A DNA stretch of 64,000 nucleotides, from NCBI RefSeq assembly GCF_040834005.1, contig NZ_CP162129.1, forward strand, positions 4,289,501 to 4,353,500, read 5' to 3'. A model generated the notes under the pieces. It did no database searches, had not been told where the DNA came from, and saw nothing but the letters and a program-made list of their open reading frames with translations. A program made the translations under genes and the position numbers. This DNA comes from Paenibacillus sp. PL2-23. GTDB taxonomy: Bacteria > Bacillota > Bacilli > Paenibacillales > Paenibacillaceae. Below are positions 8,635 through 17,775 of this stretch, one piece after another; the stretch's first letter is position 1, and the number at the start of each line of letters is the position of its first letter.

Positions 8635-10200
8635 TCAGATCTTGCGCTTCTTGCGATATTCGCTAGGCGACATGTTCATATAGTCCTTGAATTGCCGGTT
8701 GAAATAAATGATGTTTTTATAGCCGACCTGCGCCGCGATCTCGTACACCTTCTTGGTGGGATCCTCCAGCAGCTGGCAGGCCCGCTGCATCCTGAGCTCG
8801 TTCAGAAAGTCGCTGAACAGCCTGTTCGTCTCCAGCTTGAACAGCTGGCCCAAGTAATTCGGCGTAAAGCCGAAATGCGCGGCCACCTCGCCCAGCGTGA
8901 TCTTGTGCTCCAGACGCTCCTTCACGTAATCGCTGATCTCGGCGATCAGCTTGCGCTTCTGTCTCTGCCGCTTCAGGTACAGCAGCTCGGACAGCTCGAA
9001 GAATCGCCGCCGCAGCCACGAGATAATATCCTGCACCGTCTCGAACTGAAACAGGACAAACGGCTGATGAGCGTCCCAGTTCAATATTTCGTACAGATGC
9101 TCGTTCATCTGGCGCAGATCCGCATGGAGCTTCGACGTGATCCGAATAATGAGATCGTAAATCTCGTTCTTCTGGATATCCCCCGTGAACAGCTGCATCA
9201 GACAATCGTCGATGACCGTCAGATTATACTCCAGCATTGCTTGCAGCATCCTATCGACGATTTCTTCGTGATTGGAGGCGATCTTCTCCTTAGGCTGCCA
9301 CTCCGAAGCATCCTGAATGAGCCTGTTTTTGCCCACCAGCCACTTGATGCTAAGCGCCGCCTGCGCTTGCCGGTACGAATCATGCAGCTTGTCGAACGCA
9401 TGGGTATACGTCCCCATTCCGATCGTTATCGAGAACGAGAAGGTGCGGTTGAACGCCTCAATCAGCTCCGAGAGCAGCGCGGAGAATGAGGCCTCCTGAA
9501 CGGCCGCAAGCACGACGAAATGATGATCATGCGTCGACATGATCGTACCGGCATGCCGCTCCTGCAGATACTCGCGAATGAAGCGAGCCGCATTGTCCAG
9601 CCACAGGCGTCGGTCCTCCTCAGTCGAATGGCGATTCCTCCAGGCGAGATCGTCAATCTCGATAATCGCCACCGCCGTTCCAAGCTGCAGCATCGGTTCA
9701 ATAAAGCCGTGAATATGCGGCTCTATGCCCACTGGCGCCGATTCGTTGAACCAGCGAAGCAGAAGCTCCTGGTTCACGAGCGACATCGTCTCCGTGATGG
9801 AGTGCGCCTGCCTTCTCTCCTGCTCGATCTTTCCGCACAAGCCTTGCAAAGTCTCCTCCAGCTCCCGATCCTCCACGGGCTTCAGCAGATAACCGTAAGC
9901 ATTCAGCTCAATGGCCTTCTTGGCGTAGCCGAACTCTTCGTGACCGCTAATAAAGACGATGTGGACGCCGGGATTCAGCTCCTTGGCCCGCTGGGCGAAC
10001 TCCATGCCGGACATGATGGGCATATTAATATCGGATAATAAAATATCGATTCGCTGCTGCTCCATCACCTTGAGCGCCGCAAAGCCGCTGGATGCCGTCT
10101 GAACGCTCGTGAAGCCTCGGAAGCCTGCCACCCGCCGTCTCAGCCATTCGAGATCGACCGCTTCATCATCCACCAGCAGCACGTTTACTTCATTAAGCAT
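8635..10200 (-). CDS. Response regulator with AraC DNA-binding domain (YesN-like)
   Basis: A 521-aa protein with a receiver domain (1-120; acidic pair D11/D12, phospho-acceptor D57 in LLSD, lysine in YGYLLKP), a long linker, and a C-terminal AraC double HTH ending GYKNIIYFNRQFKDYMNMSPSEYRK. An in-frame start further upstream exists, but AAGGAGA lies before the ATG at 10200, which overlaps the kinase gene by 8 nt. It is the output partner of the kinase encoded upstream and the natural candidate to bind the 29-bp motifs at 8513 and 13627. Confidence 0.9.
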   Translation of the reverse strand: MLNEVNVLLVDDEAVDLEWLRRRVAGFRGFTSVQTASSGFAALKVMEQQRIDILLSDINMPIMSGMEFAQRAKELNPGVHIVFISGHEEFGYAKKAIELNAYGYLLKPVEDRELEETLQGLCGKIEQERRQAHSITETMSLVNQELLLRWFNESAPVGIEPHIHGFIEPMLQLGTAVAIIEIDDLAWRNRHSTEEDRRLWLDNAARFIREYLQERHAGTIMSTHDHHFVVLAAVQEASFSALLSELIEAFNRTFSFSITIGMGTYTHAFDKLHDSYRQAQAALSIKWLVGKNRLIQDASEWQPKEKIASNHEEIVDRMLQAMLEYNLTVIDDCLMQLFTGDIQKNEIYDLIIRITSKLHADLRQMNEHLYEILNWDAHQPFVLFQFETVQDIISWLRRRFFELSELLYLKRQRQKRKLIAEISDYVKERLEHKITLGEVAAHFGFTPNYLGQLFKLETNRLFSDFLNELRMQRACQLLEDPTKKVYEIAAQVGYKNIIYFNRQFKDYMNMSPSEYRKKRKI

Positions 10201-11944
10201 GATTTGGCCTGTCTCCTTCATCTTGGTGAATGGGCATGGGATCGACCGGCAGAACAAGCTGCACGGTCGTTCCTGCGCCGTAGTGGCTGCCGATTTGAAT
10301 GCCGAAATCGCTGCCGTAGCTCAGCTTGACTCGCTCCTCTACGTTTCGCAGGCCATAACCGCCGCTCGGCGCCGCGCTGGCCCGCATCAGACGGAGCGTA
10401 TCGGGCCGCATGCCGATGCCGTTATCGATGATGCTCAGCTCGATTCGATCGCCCGCGCGCCTGCCGACAACCCGGATCGCAATCGTCTCTCCGAACCAGG
10501 CATGCTTGAATATATTTTCGACAAAGGGCTGCAGAATGAGCTTGATGACCGTCACCTGCAGAATCGAAGGATCAATGTCGTAATAGACCTGGAACGTATT
10601 GGCATACTTGACCCGCTGAATGTCCAGATAGGTCCTGACCTGCTCCAGCTCCTTCTCAATGGTGATGTAGACCCGGCCGTCATTGAGCGTAAGCCTGTAA
10701 AACCTGGAAAGCCCGTGCACCATGCGGGTCACCTTCTCGACCTCCCCCATATTGGCCAGGCTGCCGATCGTGGACAGCGTATTGTACAGGAAGTGGGGGT
10801 TGATCTGAGCCTGCAGCACGTCCAGCTCCGCCTGCTTCTTCTGGATGCCCTGCTCATACACATCCCGGATCAGCGTCTGGATGCTTTCGGCCATCTGGTT
10901 GAAGGCATTGGCAATGTACACAAATTCATCATTGCCCTGGAACCCGATCCGCTTGTGGAAGTTGCCCTCCTGGAACGATTGAATGAGCGTCACGATCCGT
11001 TTCATCTTTTTGCCGGACAAGCGGGCGACGAGAAGCCCGATCACCGCCATCACCAGAAAGCTGATCAGACAGACGGCGCCAATCGCTTGCTGCAGACGGC
11101 TGGCGTCCTTGTTCAGATACCGATGGGGCACCCAGGTCTCGATGGCATAGTTGGAGCCTGCGATCGCTTCGCTAATAATCAGATATTCCCCTTCGCGCGT
11201 TTCCTCGCTCACGGTGCCCCGCTCGTACAGCTTGGCCCCGGTTGCTTGGTCCATCAGGCGAAGGGCAATGCCTTGGTCGATCGGGAAGGAATCGAAGCTT
11301 CCCAGCAGCTCGTCAAGCCTGGCGGTTACGCGAATGTAGCCGATGAGCGATTGATCGCCGTTCGAGGCGAACAGCTTGCGGACATACGAGATATGCTCGA
11401 GCTCGCGGTCTGTCTCGATTTGACGCCACATTTTATCCTGATTAAGGGTCTGCATGGCCCTGAGCCAATCCGTATGCGACACGCTGCGGTAAGACAATAC
11501 ATAATAATCGCTGCGGCCGATCGGCTCCGACATGTCGTCGCCCGGGATCTCCAGCATCTCCTCGTTCATCGCATATAACGTCAATCGCAGCTTGTTCCCG
11601 TACAGTTGTAGAGGAGCTTTCATATAAGGCACGATATCGTCCTTCATCTTCAGCATGATCTCCCGCATATCTCCGCTGAACTGGAGCGCGTTCTGGAAGG
11701 TCGTATTGAGGAACAGCATATCGGTCATGCGCGTAATTTCTTCCGTCTGGTACTCCATGTTGCTGCGCGTCTGCTGCAGGGCAGTCCGTATGTTCGTCTC
11801 CGCCATCTCCGTGCGGGACTGCACCAGCATCGTATACGCGATATAGCCGATCAGCAGATCAGTCAGCAGCACCAGGACAAGATACGGAATCATCGTCTTG
11901 TACGTGAAGGGCATGTATTTCCTGCTCGCCAGCCATTTCACCAT
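10193..11944 (-). CDS. Sensor histidine kinase (YesM-like)
   Basis: A 583-aa membrane kinase with a helix near 15-35, a large extracellular sensor loop, a second helix near 285-305, a HAMP linker, the His_kinase motif QINPHFLYNTLSTIG and a C-terminal HATPase domain (DNGIGM, GYGLRNVEERV). It would sense an extracellular sugar and phosphorylate the co-encoded AraC-type regulator. Only 46 nt separate its start from the GH53 gene and no terminator was seen there, so both may share a transcript. AGAGGAGA precedes the ATG. Confidence 0.9.
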   Translation of the reverse strand: MVKWLASRKYMPFTYKTMIPYLVLVLLTDLLIGYIAYTMLVQSRTEMAETNIRTALQQTRSNMEYQTEEITRMTDMLFLNTTFQNALQFSGDMREIMLKMKDDIVPYMKAPLQLYGNKLRLTLYAMNEEMLEIPGDDMSEPIGRSDYYVLSYRSVSHTDWLRAMQTLNQDKMWRQIETDRELEHISYVRKLFASNGDQSLIGYIRVTARLDELLGSFDSFPIDQGIALRLMDQATGAKLYERGTVSEETREGEYLIISEAIAGSNYAIETWVPHRYLNKDASRLQQAIGAVCLISFLVMAVIGLLVARLSGKKMKRIVTLIQSFQEGNFHKRIGFQGNDEFVYIANAFNQMAESIQTLIRDVYEQGIQKKQAELDVLQAQINPHFLYNTLSTIGSLANMGEVEKVTRMVHGLSRFYRLTLNDGRVYITIEKELEQVRTYLDIQRVKYANTFQVYYDIDPSILQVTVIKLILQPFVENIFKHAWFGETIAIRVVGRRAGDRIELSIIDNGIGMRPDTLRLMRASAAPSGGYGLRNVEERVKLSYGSDFGIQIGSHYGAGTTVQLVLPVDPMPIHQDEGDRPNHA

Positions 11945-11990
11945 CGTTGTCTCCTCTTACGATCGCAGTTTGGGTACATGCCCCATTGTA

Positions 11991-13544
11991 TCAATTTTTA
12001 TAAAATTCTACATCATCCGCGTTCATCCAATTGCCCGCGTTGGCGTCGGTCCAGAAGCCGAACTCAGCCTGGCCGTTTGTGACATTAATGTTCGGGATCG
12101 TAATTTGCGTCCATGTGCTCGTCGTCGGGATCGAGACATATTGCTCGGCACCGCCAAAGTTCTTGACGAACATTCGGGCTGTAATGAAGCCGCCGCCGCT
12201 TTTGACCCATGCCTTCATCGTATAGGTGCCGTTCGCCAGCCCCGTCTTGATCTGATACGTGCTCACCTGGTAAGCCGTGCTTCTCCAATGCGACAAGCGG
12301 AAGCTCCCCGTATAGCCGCCTGCCTCCGAATAGTTGGCCGTTGGATTATTGTTGGACCACGTAGACCAGCCGGATGGGTCCTGCGAAGCGGCTCCTCCCG
12401 TCTCGAAGCCAGGGTTCGTAACGAGATTGCTGCCTTGCTGGGAACCGGCTGCGAAGGCATCGAGCGCGGTCGTAAACTTTAACACTTTCGTAGAAACAAC
12501 GCTAGTCGCACCCAGTGGATACTCATCCGGCAGAACGCTGGAATGAGCCGCCGGCTCCCAGTAGAACACACCCGTGCCTTTGCCGTTCGGAACGGCCTTC
12601 ACCGCTTGAATCGTATCGTAGATGGTCCAGTACGAGTCGGTCGGATTGGTCTCAAGGCCGCCTACCTCGACCACCATCACTTCCTTGCTGTAGCGCGCGG
12701 CCATGTCGTTAAGATTCGTCGACAATGCGCCAGTCAGCTGCCAATACGCCTGTCCCTCCCAGTAGGGATAAAACGACATGCCGATCACATCGGTTTTGCC
12801 GCTGTTCGCGAAGAAATTATCGAACCACCATCTGAAGAGCGAATTATCAGTCCCGTGCGCGAGGTGGGAGATGACCTTCGAGGAGGGGCTTACGGCTTTG
12901 ACCGCGTCGTAGCCCTTGTTCAGCAAGGCCGTCAGCTTGGCGAAGTTGTTGGTGCTTCCGCTAGGCAGCAATATGCCGGAATTCATCTCGTTGCCGACCT
13001 GCACCCAGTCCGGATATATATTGTTATTGGCCAGCGTAGTCATCACGTTGTACGTATGGGTGTAAACCGCATTCTGCAGCTGGGTATCGTTGTAGCTGTT
13101 CCATGCGGCCGGCTTGATCTGATGCCCTGGATCGGCAAATACGTCGCTGTAATGGAAGTCCACCATAATGCTCATGCCAAGCGCCTTGGCTCTTTGCGCT
13201 GCCGCAAGCACGCCGGCCGTATCGCTGTATCCCAGCATGGTCATCGTAACGCCGTCCTTCAGCCAATAATAATTGCTGGGCGGATTCACGAATACGCGGA
13301 GACGAACGGAATTAATGCCTTTATCCTTCATCAGCTGAAGCGGATCTGCCGCCTGATTGGCGCTGTTGACAAAGCTGACCCCTTCGTACTCCAGCTACTT
13401 GAGCCAGCCGATATCGGCGCCGTAAGCAAATGCCGGCGCTGCCGAAGCTGTGGGCGCAGGCCCAGCCAGATTGGACAGCACCGTAAATGTAAGCGCCATC
13501 ATTAGCATGTAAAGCGTCATCTTTCGGATTGATTGTTGAATCAT
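11991..13544 (-). pseudogene. GH53 endo-beta-1,4-galactanase with C-terminal CBM, interrupted by in-frame TAG
   Basis: Read from the ATG at 13544 (GGGAGG ribosome site) the frame gives a signal peptide (MIQQSIRKMTLYMLMMALTF, then a PTASAAP-like cleavage region) and the GH53 start YGADIGWLK. It then meets TAG at 13395-13397 (codon 50) and continues in the same frame LEYEGVSFVN. GH53 enzymes commonly have Gln at this place, so a CAG to TAG change is likely. The remaining 467 codons are intact, with acid/base Glu in VQVGNEMNS, nucleophile Glu in VMVVEVGG, and a 145-residue C-terminal beta-sandwich module resembling CBM61/CBM4. Restart at the next ATG (13331) would lose the signal peptide and first beta strand. 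Sequencing error or suppression remain possible. Confidence 0.85.
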
Positions 13545-13587
13545 TATAATACCTCCCGCATGTTTGTTGTGGGTTTGGCCCCTTTCT

Positions 13588-13655
13588 ATTGTAAAATTAG
13601 ACGCGCGCCGCCAATATTGAGCTAAGCAACTAAAACTTATACGAATTCAACGAAT
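13588..13655 (-). promoter_or_regulatory. GH53 promoter with 29-bp regulator motif
   Basis: On the minus strand TACAAT (13588-13593) lies 43 nt before the GH53 ATG. The 29-bp motif at 13627-13655 matches the importer motif at 25 of 29 bases and stands 33 nt from the -10, as in the importer promoter. The motif overlaps the last codons of the upstream germination gene. A good -35 is missing, as expected for an activated promoter. Confidence 0.72.
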
Positions 13656-14729
13656 CCGCCTCGCTGCCGCAACAATTAGCAATAGAAGCGGCAGCATCGT
13701 CTGAACCAACGTGCCGTAGAGGGGAAACACCTCTCTCAAAAAAAGGGACACGCTATGGAAGCCAGGCAGTCCCCAGACGCTCAATATAGCGATAAGCAAG
13801 CCGATAGGCAAGACGATTGGCTTATAATCGGACAGCTTGAGCCACTGTGCCGTGCCCAGTACGATGGCATAGTAGAACACCGATATTTTGACCAGATTGC
13901 TCATCACCCAGGTCGCCATAATAACGGATTCGAAATTCTCGATAAAGCCTGCGATGCTGATATAACGAAAGGCGTTCAAGACCGGGTACACCATCGAAGC
14001 CTCGTCTCCGCCATATAAACAGATGAGCACGAGATTGGTATAAGTGAGTATAGCCATAGTGACAAACACGGACAGGAAGCCCCATCGCCGGCCTTCGCCG
14101 GGCTTGATCAAGAACGGAAGCACAAAAGAAATAACAAAAAACTCGCTGAACCACGCCTGGGGAACATACGCCCCTTGGATAACAGGCGTAATCCCATGCT
14201 CCATAACGGGAAGCAGCTCCTTGGGATCCAAATCCGGATATAGCAGAACGCTGATCGCTACTGGAATGACAAAGGAGATCGCTGTAAAAATAAGCGCGCT
14301 CCTGGCAATGCTCTCTATCCCTCCCCGCACGTTGTAGGCCGCTACAAGAAGCATGGTCGAGATGACCACGATGAGAGGCGTGCGGGGCAGGAACGATTCC
14401 ACAATAAATTCCGCGTATTCACGCACTACAATTCCGTCTACGAGCAAATAAAAGCTCAAAAACACGAGTCCGATGGTTTTTCCGCCAAACCGTCCTGCGA
14501 TTTGCTGGCTGTACTGAATAACGGTCTGTCCAGGGTACAGCTTATGCAGCGCGCTGGCTATATACACCGTGGCGAAGCCAACAAGTGAAGCGATGAACGG
14601 AGACAGCCATGCGTCGATTCCCGCATATTGCGACGTTATCCCTGGAACGATAAGAACCGCCGTGGCAATAATCGTCACATATAGCATAACGGCCATCTGG
14701 AATGCTGATATTTTGCCATGTTCGATCAC
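13647..14729 (-). CDS. Spore germination protein, GerAB/GerXB family permease
   Basis: A 360-aa protein with about ten predicted membrane helices, related to amino-acid permeases and forming the ligand-binding membrane subunit of germinant receptors. The GTG at 14729, preceded by AAGGCAGGCG, gives the family's usual N-terminus (GKISAFQMAVML) and length; the longer frame to 14843 would overlap the small upstream gene. It is the last gene of the ger operon (A, C, small gene, B). The germinant is unknown. Confidence 0.87.
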   Translation of the reverse strand: MIEHGKISAFQMAVMLYVTIIATAVLIVPGITSQYAGIDAWLSPFIASLVGFATVYIASALHKLYPGQTVIQYSQQIAGRFGGKTIGLVFLSFYLLVDGIVVREYAEFIVESFLPRTPLIVVISTMLLVAAYNVRGGIESIARSALIFTAISFVIPVAISVLLYPDLDPKELLPVMEHGITPVIQGAYVPQAWFSEFFVISFVLPFLIKPGEGRRWGFLSVFVTMAILTYTNLVLICLYGGDEASMVYPVLNAFRYISIAGFIENFESVIMATWVMSNLVKISVFYYAIVLGTAQWLKLSDYKPIVLPIGLLIAILSVWGLPGFHSVSLFLREVFPLYGTLVQTMLPLLLLIVAAARRIR

Positions 14730-14743
14730 GATTATCGCCTGCC

Positions 14744-14968
14744 TTATTGGAGTTTGAGCCTGTTGGTCAGCGGCTTGAATATCTGTTCGATAAGTGCTGT
14801 GGGGCCCTGTATATTGGGCAAATCGAGCATGGCAAGCAGCCATCCCATCGTCAGTATGGCCATGAAGGCCGCCTTATCTCTGACGGGCTTGTCCTTCAGC
14901 CTTGGCCACTCGATAGCGATTATACATAGCACAATCAACGTTACGCCTGCAGCCTTTCCCCATCTCAT
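14744..14968 (-). CDS. Small two-helix membrane protein in ger operon
   Basis: A 74-aa protein with two hydrophobic segments (about 7-20 and 33-50) separated by a basic loop (RLKDKPVRDK). Its ATG overlaps the end of the gerC-type gene (4 nt) and it ends 15 nt before the gerB-type start, so it is a genuine operon member. Small extra ger proteins of the GerD/GerW or 2TM type occur in some receptors, but this one is not recognised. A role as accessory subunit of the receptor is inferred from position. Confidence 0.7.
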   Translation of the reverse strand: MRWGKAAGVTLIVLCIIAIEWPRLKDKPVRDKAAFMAILTMGWLLAMLDLPNIQGPTALIEQIFKPLTNRLKLQ

Positions 14969-16155
14969 CTGGCCATCACCTTCTCTTCCTGAACGCCGGC
15001 AGGTCCTGTAATCATGCCGGAGCGTCGAATAAAGACGGTAATATCCAGCGGCACCTCAACCTGGGGAAACTCGGCATCCCAGCGCTCCTTCATTTCCTTC
15101 CATTCCTTCGGGTACTTGCGGTGGAACGCCTCGCCAAAGCCGAATATATCCGCCTTCATCTCTTGCTGCACCTTCTGAAGCGCCAGCTCAATCCTGTCTC
15201 GAATAGCGGCCTTAACGGCTGCCTCCATGCTTGCAATCGCGCCTGGCTCCCCCGGATTCATATCGGTCCCATTCAATACCAGATCACCCTCCGAATCAAT
15301 ACGCATACGGATGCTATAGCGCCCCTCCTCTATAACAGGGATCAAGGTTGTCGACTGCCTGACGGGAAATATAGATACGAATCCCTCTGCTTGATCCGGC
15401 TCAACCGTAATGGTGGCTCTCTCCACTTCATCCCTGATCCACATCACGCCTCTGGTCGCCAGATCCGATAAGGTTCCAATCAGCTTGTCTCCCTTGAATA
15501 CCGCCGAGCCCACAATATACGGGATGGATTGTAGCTTCTGCTCCCCTTCTCGCGGCGGCAAGATATCAATGAATGGCATAATGGCTGCCCCGGCGTCGGC
15601 TTTGACCATCATATTGAAATCCTTCACCGTCACTCTCATGCCCATCCCCAGATTGGAGATTTCATGAATGACCTCGCCTGAATTTCTTTCTAGCGGAGGA
15701 AGCAATTCCAGCACATCCGAAGCTCTTCCCTTGCTGACATACATGTAAGCCCGTTCTCTCGGCTGGGGATAACGAAGCAGGAAGTCCATCTCATCCCGAA
15801 CCCCTTCCTCCGCAATACGTTTACTGTATATAAAAACCGAGCAATGTCCCCAAAATATTTTCCGCGGCAGCTTGATTTGGAGCTTGGAGGCGGCTTCAGC
15901 GATATTCCGGCCGACTCCGGATCTGACAAGGGTCATCGTGCCGGAGCCGGTGGAGCCGCCTCCGCTAGAGCTCCCGCCACCGCTTACCGCGCGCGGAATA
16001 AAAACTTGCACCGACAGCTCGATCTGCTCCCCTTCCTTCTGATCCACGCCAGCCGCGGTAACGATTGCGATATCATTAATTTCCGTACGATCCCAGCATC
16101 CGCTCAGCAGAGGAATCGTCACAACAAGCATGATGGCCATCTTGAGGAGTTTCAC
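14965..16155 (-). CDS. Ger(x)C-family spore germination lipoprotein
   Basis: The 396-aa precursor has lipobox PLLSGC (Cys20) followed by WDRTEINDIAIVTAAGVD, the hallmark N-terminus of GerAC proteins. A glycine/serine-rich loop near residues 57-70 (SGGGSSSGGGSTGSG) is an insertion. The start is GTG with GGAGCGGCGG upstream. The mature protein would sit on the outer face of the spore inner membrane with the A and B subunits. Confidence 0.92.
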   Translation of the reverse strand: MKLLKMAIMLVVTIPLLSGCWDRTEINDIAIVTAAGVDQKEGEQIELSVQVFIPRAVSGGGSSSGGGSTGSGTMTLVRSGVGRNIAEAASKLQIKLPRKIFWGHCSVFIYSKRIAEEGVRDEMDFLLRYPQPRERAYMYVSKGRASDVLELLPPLERNSGEVIHEISNLGMGMRVTVKDFNMMVKADAGAAIMPFIDILPPREGEQKLQSIPYIVGSAVFKGDKLIGTLSDLATRGVMWIRDEVERATITVEPDQAEGFVSIFPVRQSTTLIPVIEEGRYSIRMRIDSEGDLVLNGTDMNPGEPGAIASMEAAVKAAIRDRIELALQKVQQEMKADIFGFGEAFHRKYPKEWKEMKERWDAEFPQVEVPLDITVFIRRSGMITGPAGVQEEKVMAR

Positions 16156-16212
16156 GCTTCCGCCGCTCCTTCTTCATTCTTTTTTTCGGGGCATAATCCG
16201 CATGGCTTGGCT

Positions 16213-17709
16213 CTACCTCCGCGCCTTCATCCTCCACCATGGCGCTCGAATCGCGATATCCTTCATATCGGCTTTCTTGAAGGGAGCGACCGGGGAGAGG
16301 TACGGAACGCCGAACGATCGCAGGTTGCACAAGTGAATAATGATTGTGGTTAGGCCGAGCATCACGCCCAGCAGACCTAACATGCCTGCAAGAATAATAA
16401 TGGGAAAGCGAAGCAGGCGGAAGGAGACGCCCACTGCATAACGCGGGACCATAAAGGAAGCTATCCCCGTAATGGCGACAACGATGACCATCGGCGGAGA
16501 TACGATTCCGGCCTGCACAGCAGCCTGTCCAATAACTAGCGCGCCAACGATGCTGACCGCCGGTCCAATCTGCTTGGGCAGCCTGACTCCCGCCTCGCGC
16601 AGCACCTCAAACGTAACCTCCATAATGAGCGCCTCCACCAGCGCCGGGAAGGGCACGGTTTCTCTAGTGGATGCCATTGTAACGAGCAGAGCGGTCGGCA
16701 CCATTTCCTGATGATAGGTGAGGAGCGACACATATAAGGACGGCAGCAATAATGACAGCGTCGTGAATAGATACCTGAGCCAACGGATCGCGGTGCTGGC
16801 CCAGAAGCGCTGATAATAATCCTCTTGCGATTGAAGCAGGGAGAATAAGGTGGCAGGAACGATCAATACAAACGGGGTTCCTTCTGTAAGAATCGCTATG
16901 CGACCCTCCAGCAGGGCGGCGCAGGCAATATCCGGCCGTTCCGTCGATTGCACCTGCGGGAACGGCGAATACGGATTGTCCTCGATGAATTCCTCAATGT
17001 ATTCGCTCTCTAGAATGGCGTCTATCGAAATACCTGACAAGCGGGTTCGGACATCCTCAACAAGCTTTTTGTCCGCGATCGACTCCATATAAGCAATAAG
17101 CACCTGTGTATCGGTATAATCGCCAATCGTCATCGCTTCCAGCTTCAATGCCGGACTCTTAATAATTCGCCGCAGCTGGGAGGTATTCACTTGCAAGGTT
17201 TCGGAGAAGGCTTCACGCGGACCCCGGACACCCGCTTCCGCCGACGGCTCATCGATGGAGCGCTTCTCCCATTTACACAGACCGAGGGCAATGCCTTGCG
17301 GCGCTCCTTCATACAGGAGCACTGGATTACCCGTAGAGACGGCTCCCGTACAGCCAGCCAGCGTTGTCACTATATCGACCTTGGATAGGGATAATCCATG
17401 GGCGAGCTGCTCGACGGAGCATTCCTCCTCATGCGATAACTGCATGAGAGGACCAAGCACATACTCATTCATTTCTCCCGTATTGCTCAGCCCTTGGATA
17501 TAGACGATTACCGCCTTCGTTCTCCCGCCGATCAAGAAGGAACGAAAGATCACGTCATAGCTGTTGGCGTAGATCGACTGAAGCCGCGCGACATTCCGAT
17601 CCAAGTCCGATGTAAGCGCCTCGTCCAACCCGGCATGGCCAGCATCCGTTTCGCTGCTCCGCCATTTCTGCTGCTTATGGCTCATCCGCTCGCGTCGAAA
17701 CAATGGCAT
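16213..17709 (-). CDS. Spore germination protein, GerAA family
   Basis: This 498-aa protein has a soluble N-terminal half (to about 250) and about five membrane helices in the C-terminal half, the GerAA architecture. Conserved family segments such as IYIQGLSNTGEMNEYVLGPL and NPYSPFPQVQSTERPD are present. GGGAGGG precedes the ATG. It is the first gene of the ger operon and is preceded by a sigma-G-like promoter, so forespore expression is expected. A 57-nt gap separates it from the gerC-type gene. Confidence 0.92.
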   Translation of the reverse strand: MPLFRRERMSHKQQKWRSSETDAGHAGLDEALTSDLDRNVARLQSIYANSYDVIFRSFLIGGRTKAVIVYIQGLSNTGEMNEYVLGPLMQLSHEEECSVEQLAHGLSLSKVDIVTTLAGCTGAVSTGNPVLLYEGAPQGIALGLCKWEKRSIDEPSAEAGVRGPREAFSETLQVNTSQLRRIIKSPALKLEAMTIGDYTDTQVLIAYMESIADKKLVEDVRTRLSGISIDAILESEYIEEFIEDNPYSPFPQVQSTERPDIACAALLEGRIAILTEGTPFVLIVPATLFSLLQSQEDYYQRFWASTAIRWLRYLFTTLSLLLPSLYVSLLTYHQEMVPTALLVTMASTRETVPFPALVEALIMEVTFEVLREAGVRLPKQIGPAVSIVGALVIGQAAVQAGIVSPPMVIVVAITGIASFMVPRYAVGVSFRLLRFPIIILAGMLGLLGVMLGLTTIIIHLCNLRSFGVPYLSPVAPFKKADMKDIAIRAPWWRMKARR

Positions 17710-17734
17710 CGCCCTCCCGGAATAAACTTTACCT

Positions 17735-17765
17735 TATTATGTAATTCATTCTGGGAGGATATTCA
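17735..17765 (-). promoter_or_regulatory. Sigma-G-type promoter of ger operon
   Basis: On the minus strand TGAATA (17760-17765) and CATAATA (17735-17741) are separated by 18 nt. This is close to the B. subtilis sigma-G consensus TGAATA-N17/18-CATACTA. The -10 lies 25 nt before the gerA-type ATG. Confidence 0.75.
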
Positions 17766-17775
17766 TGGCCAAGCT

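Noticed and set aside
10109-11578. Plus-strand frame of 489 codons opposite the histidine kinase
   Set aside because: Shadow of the kinase gene, which has HAMP, His_kinase and HATPase motifs on the minus strand.
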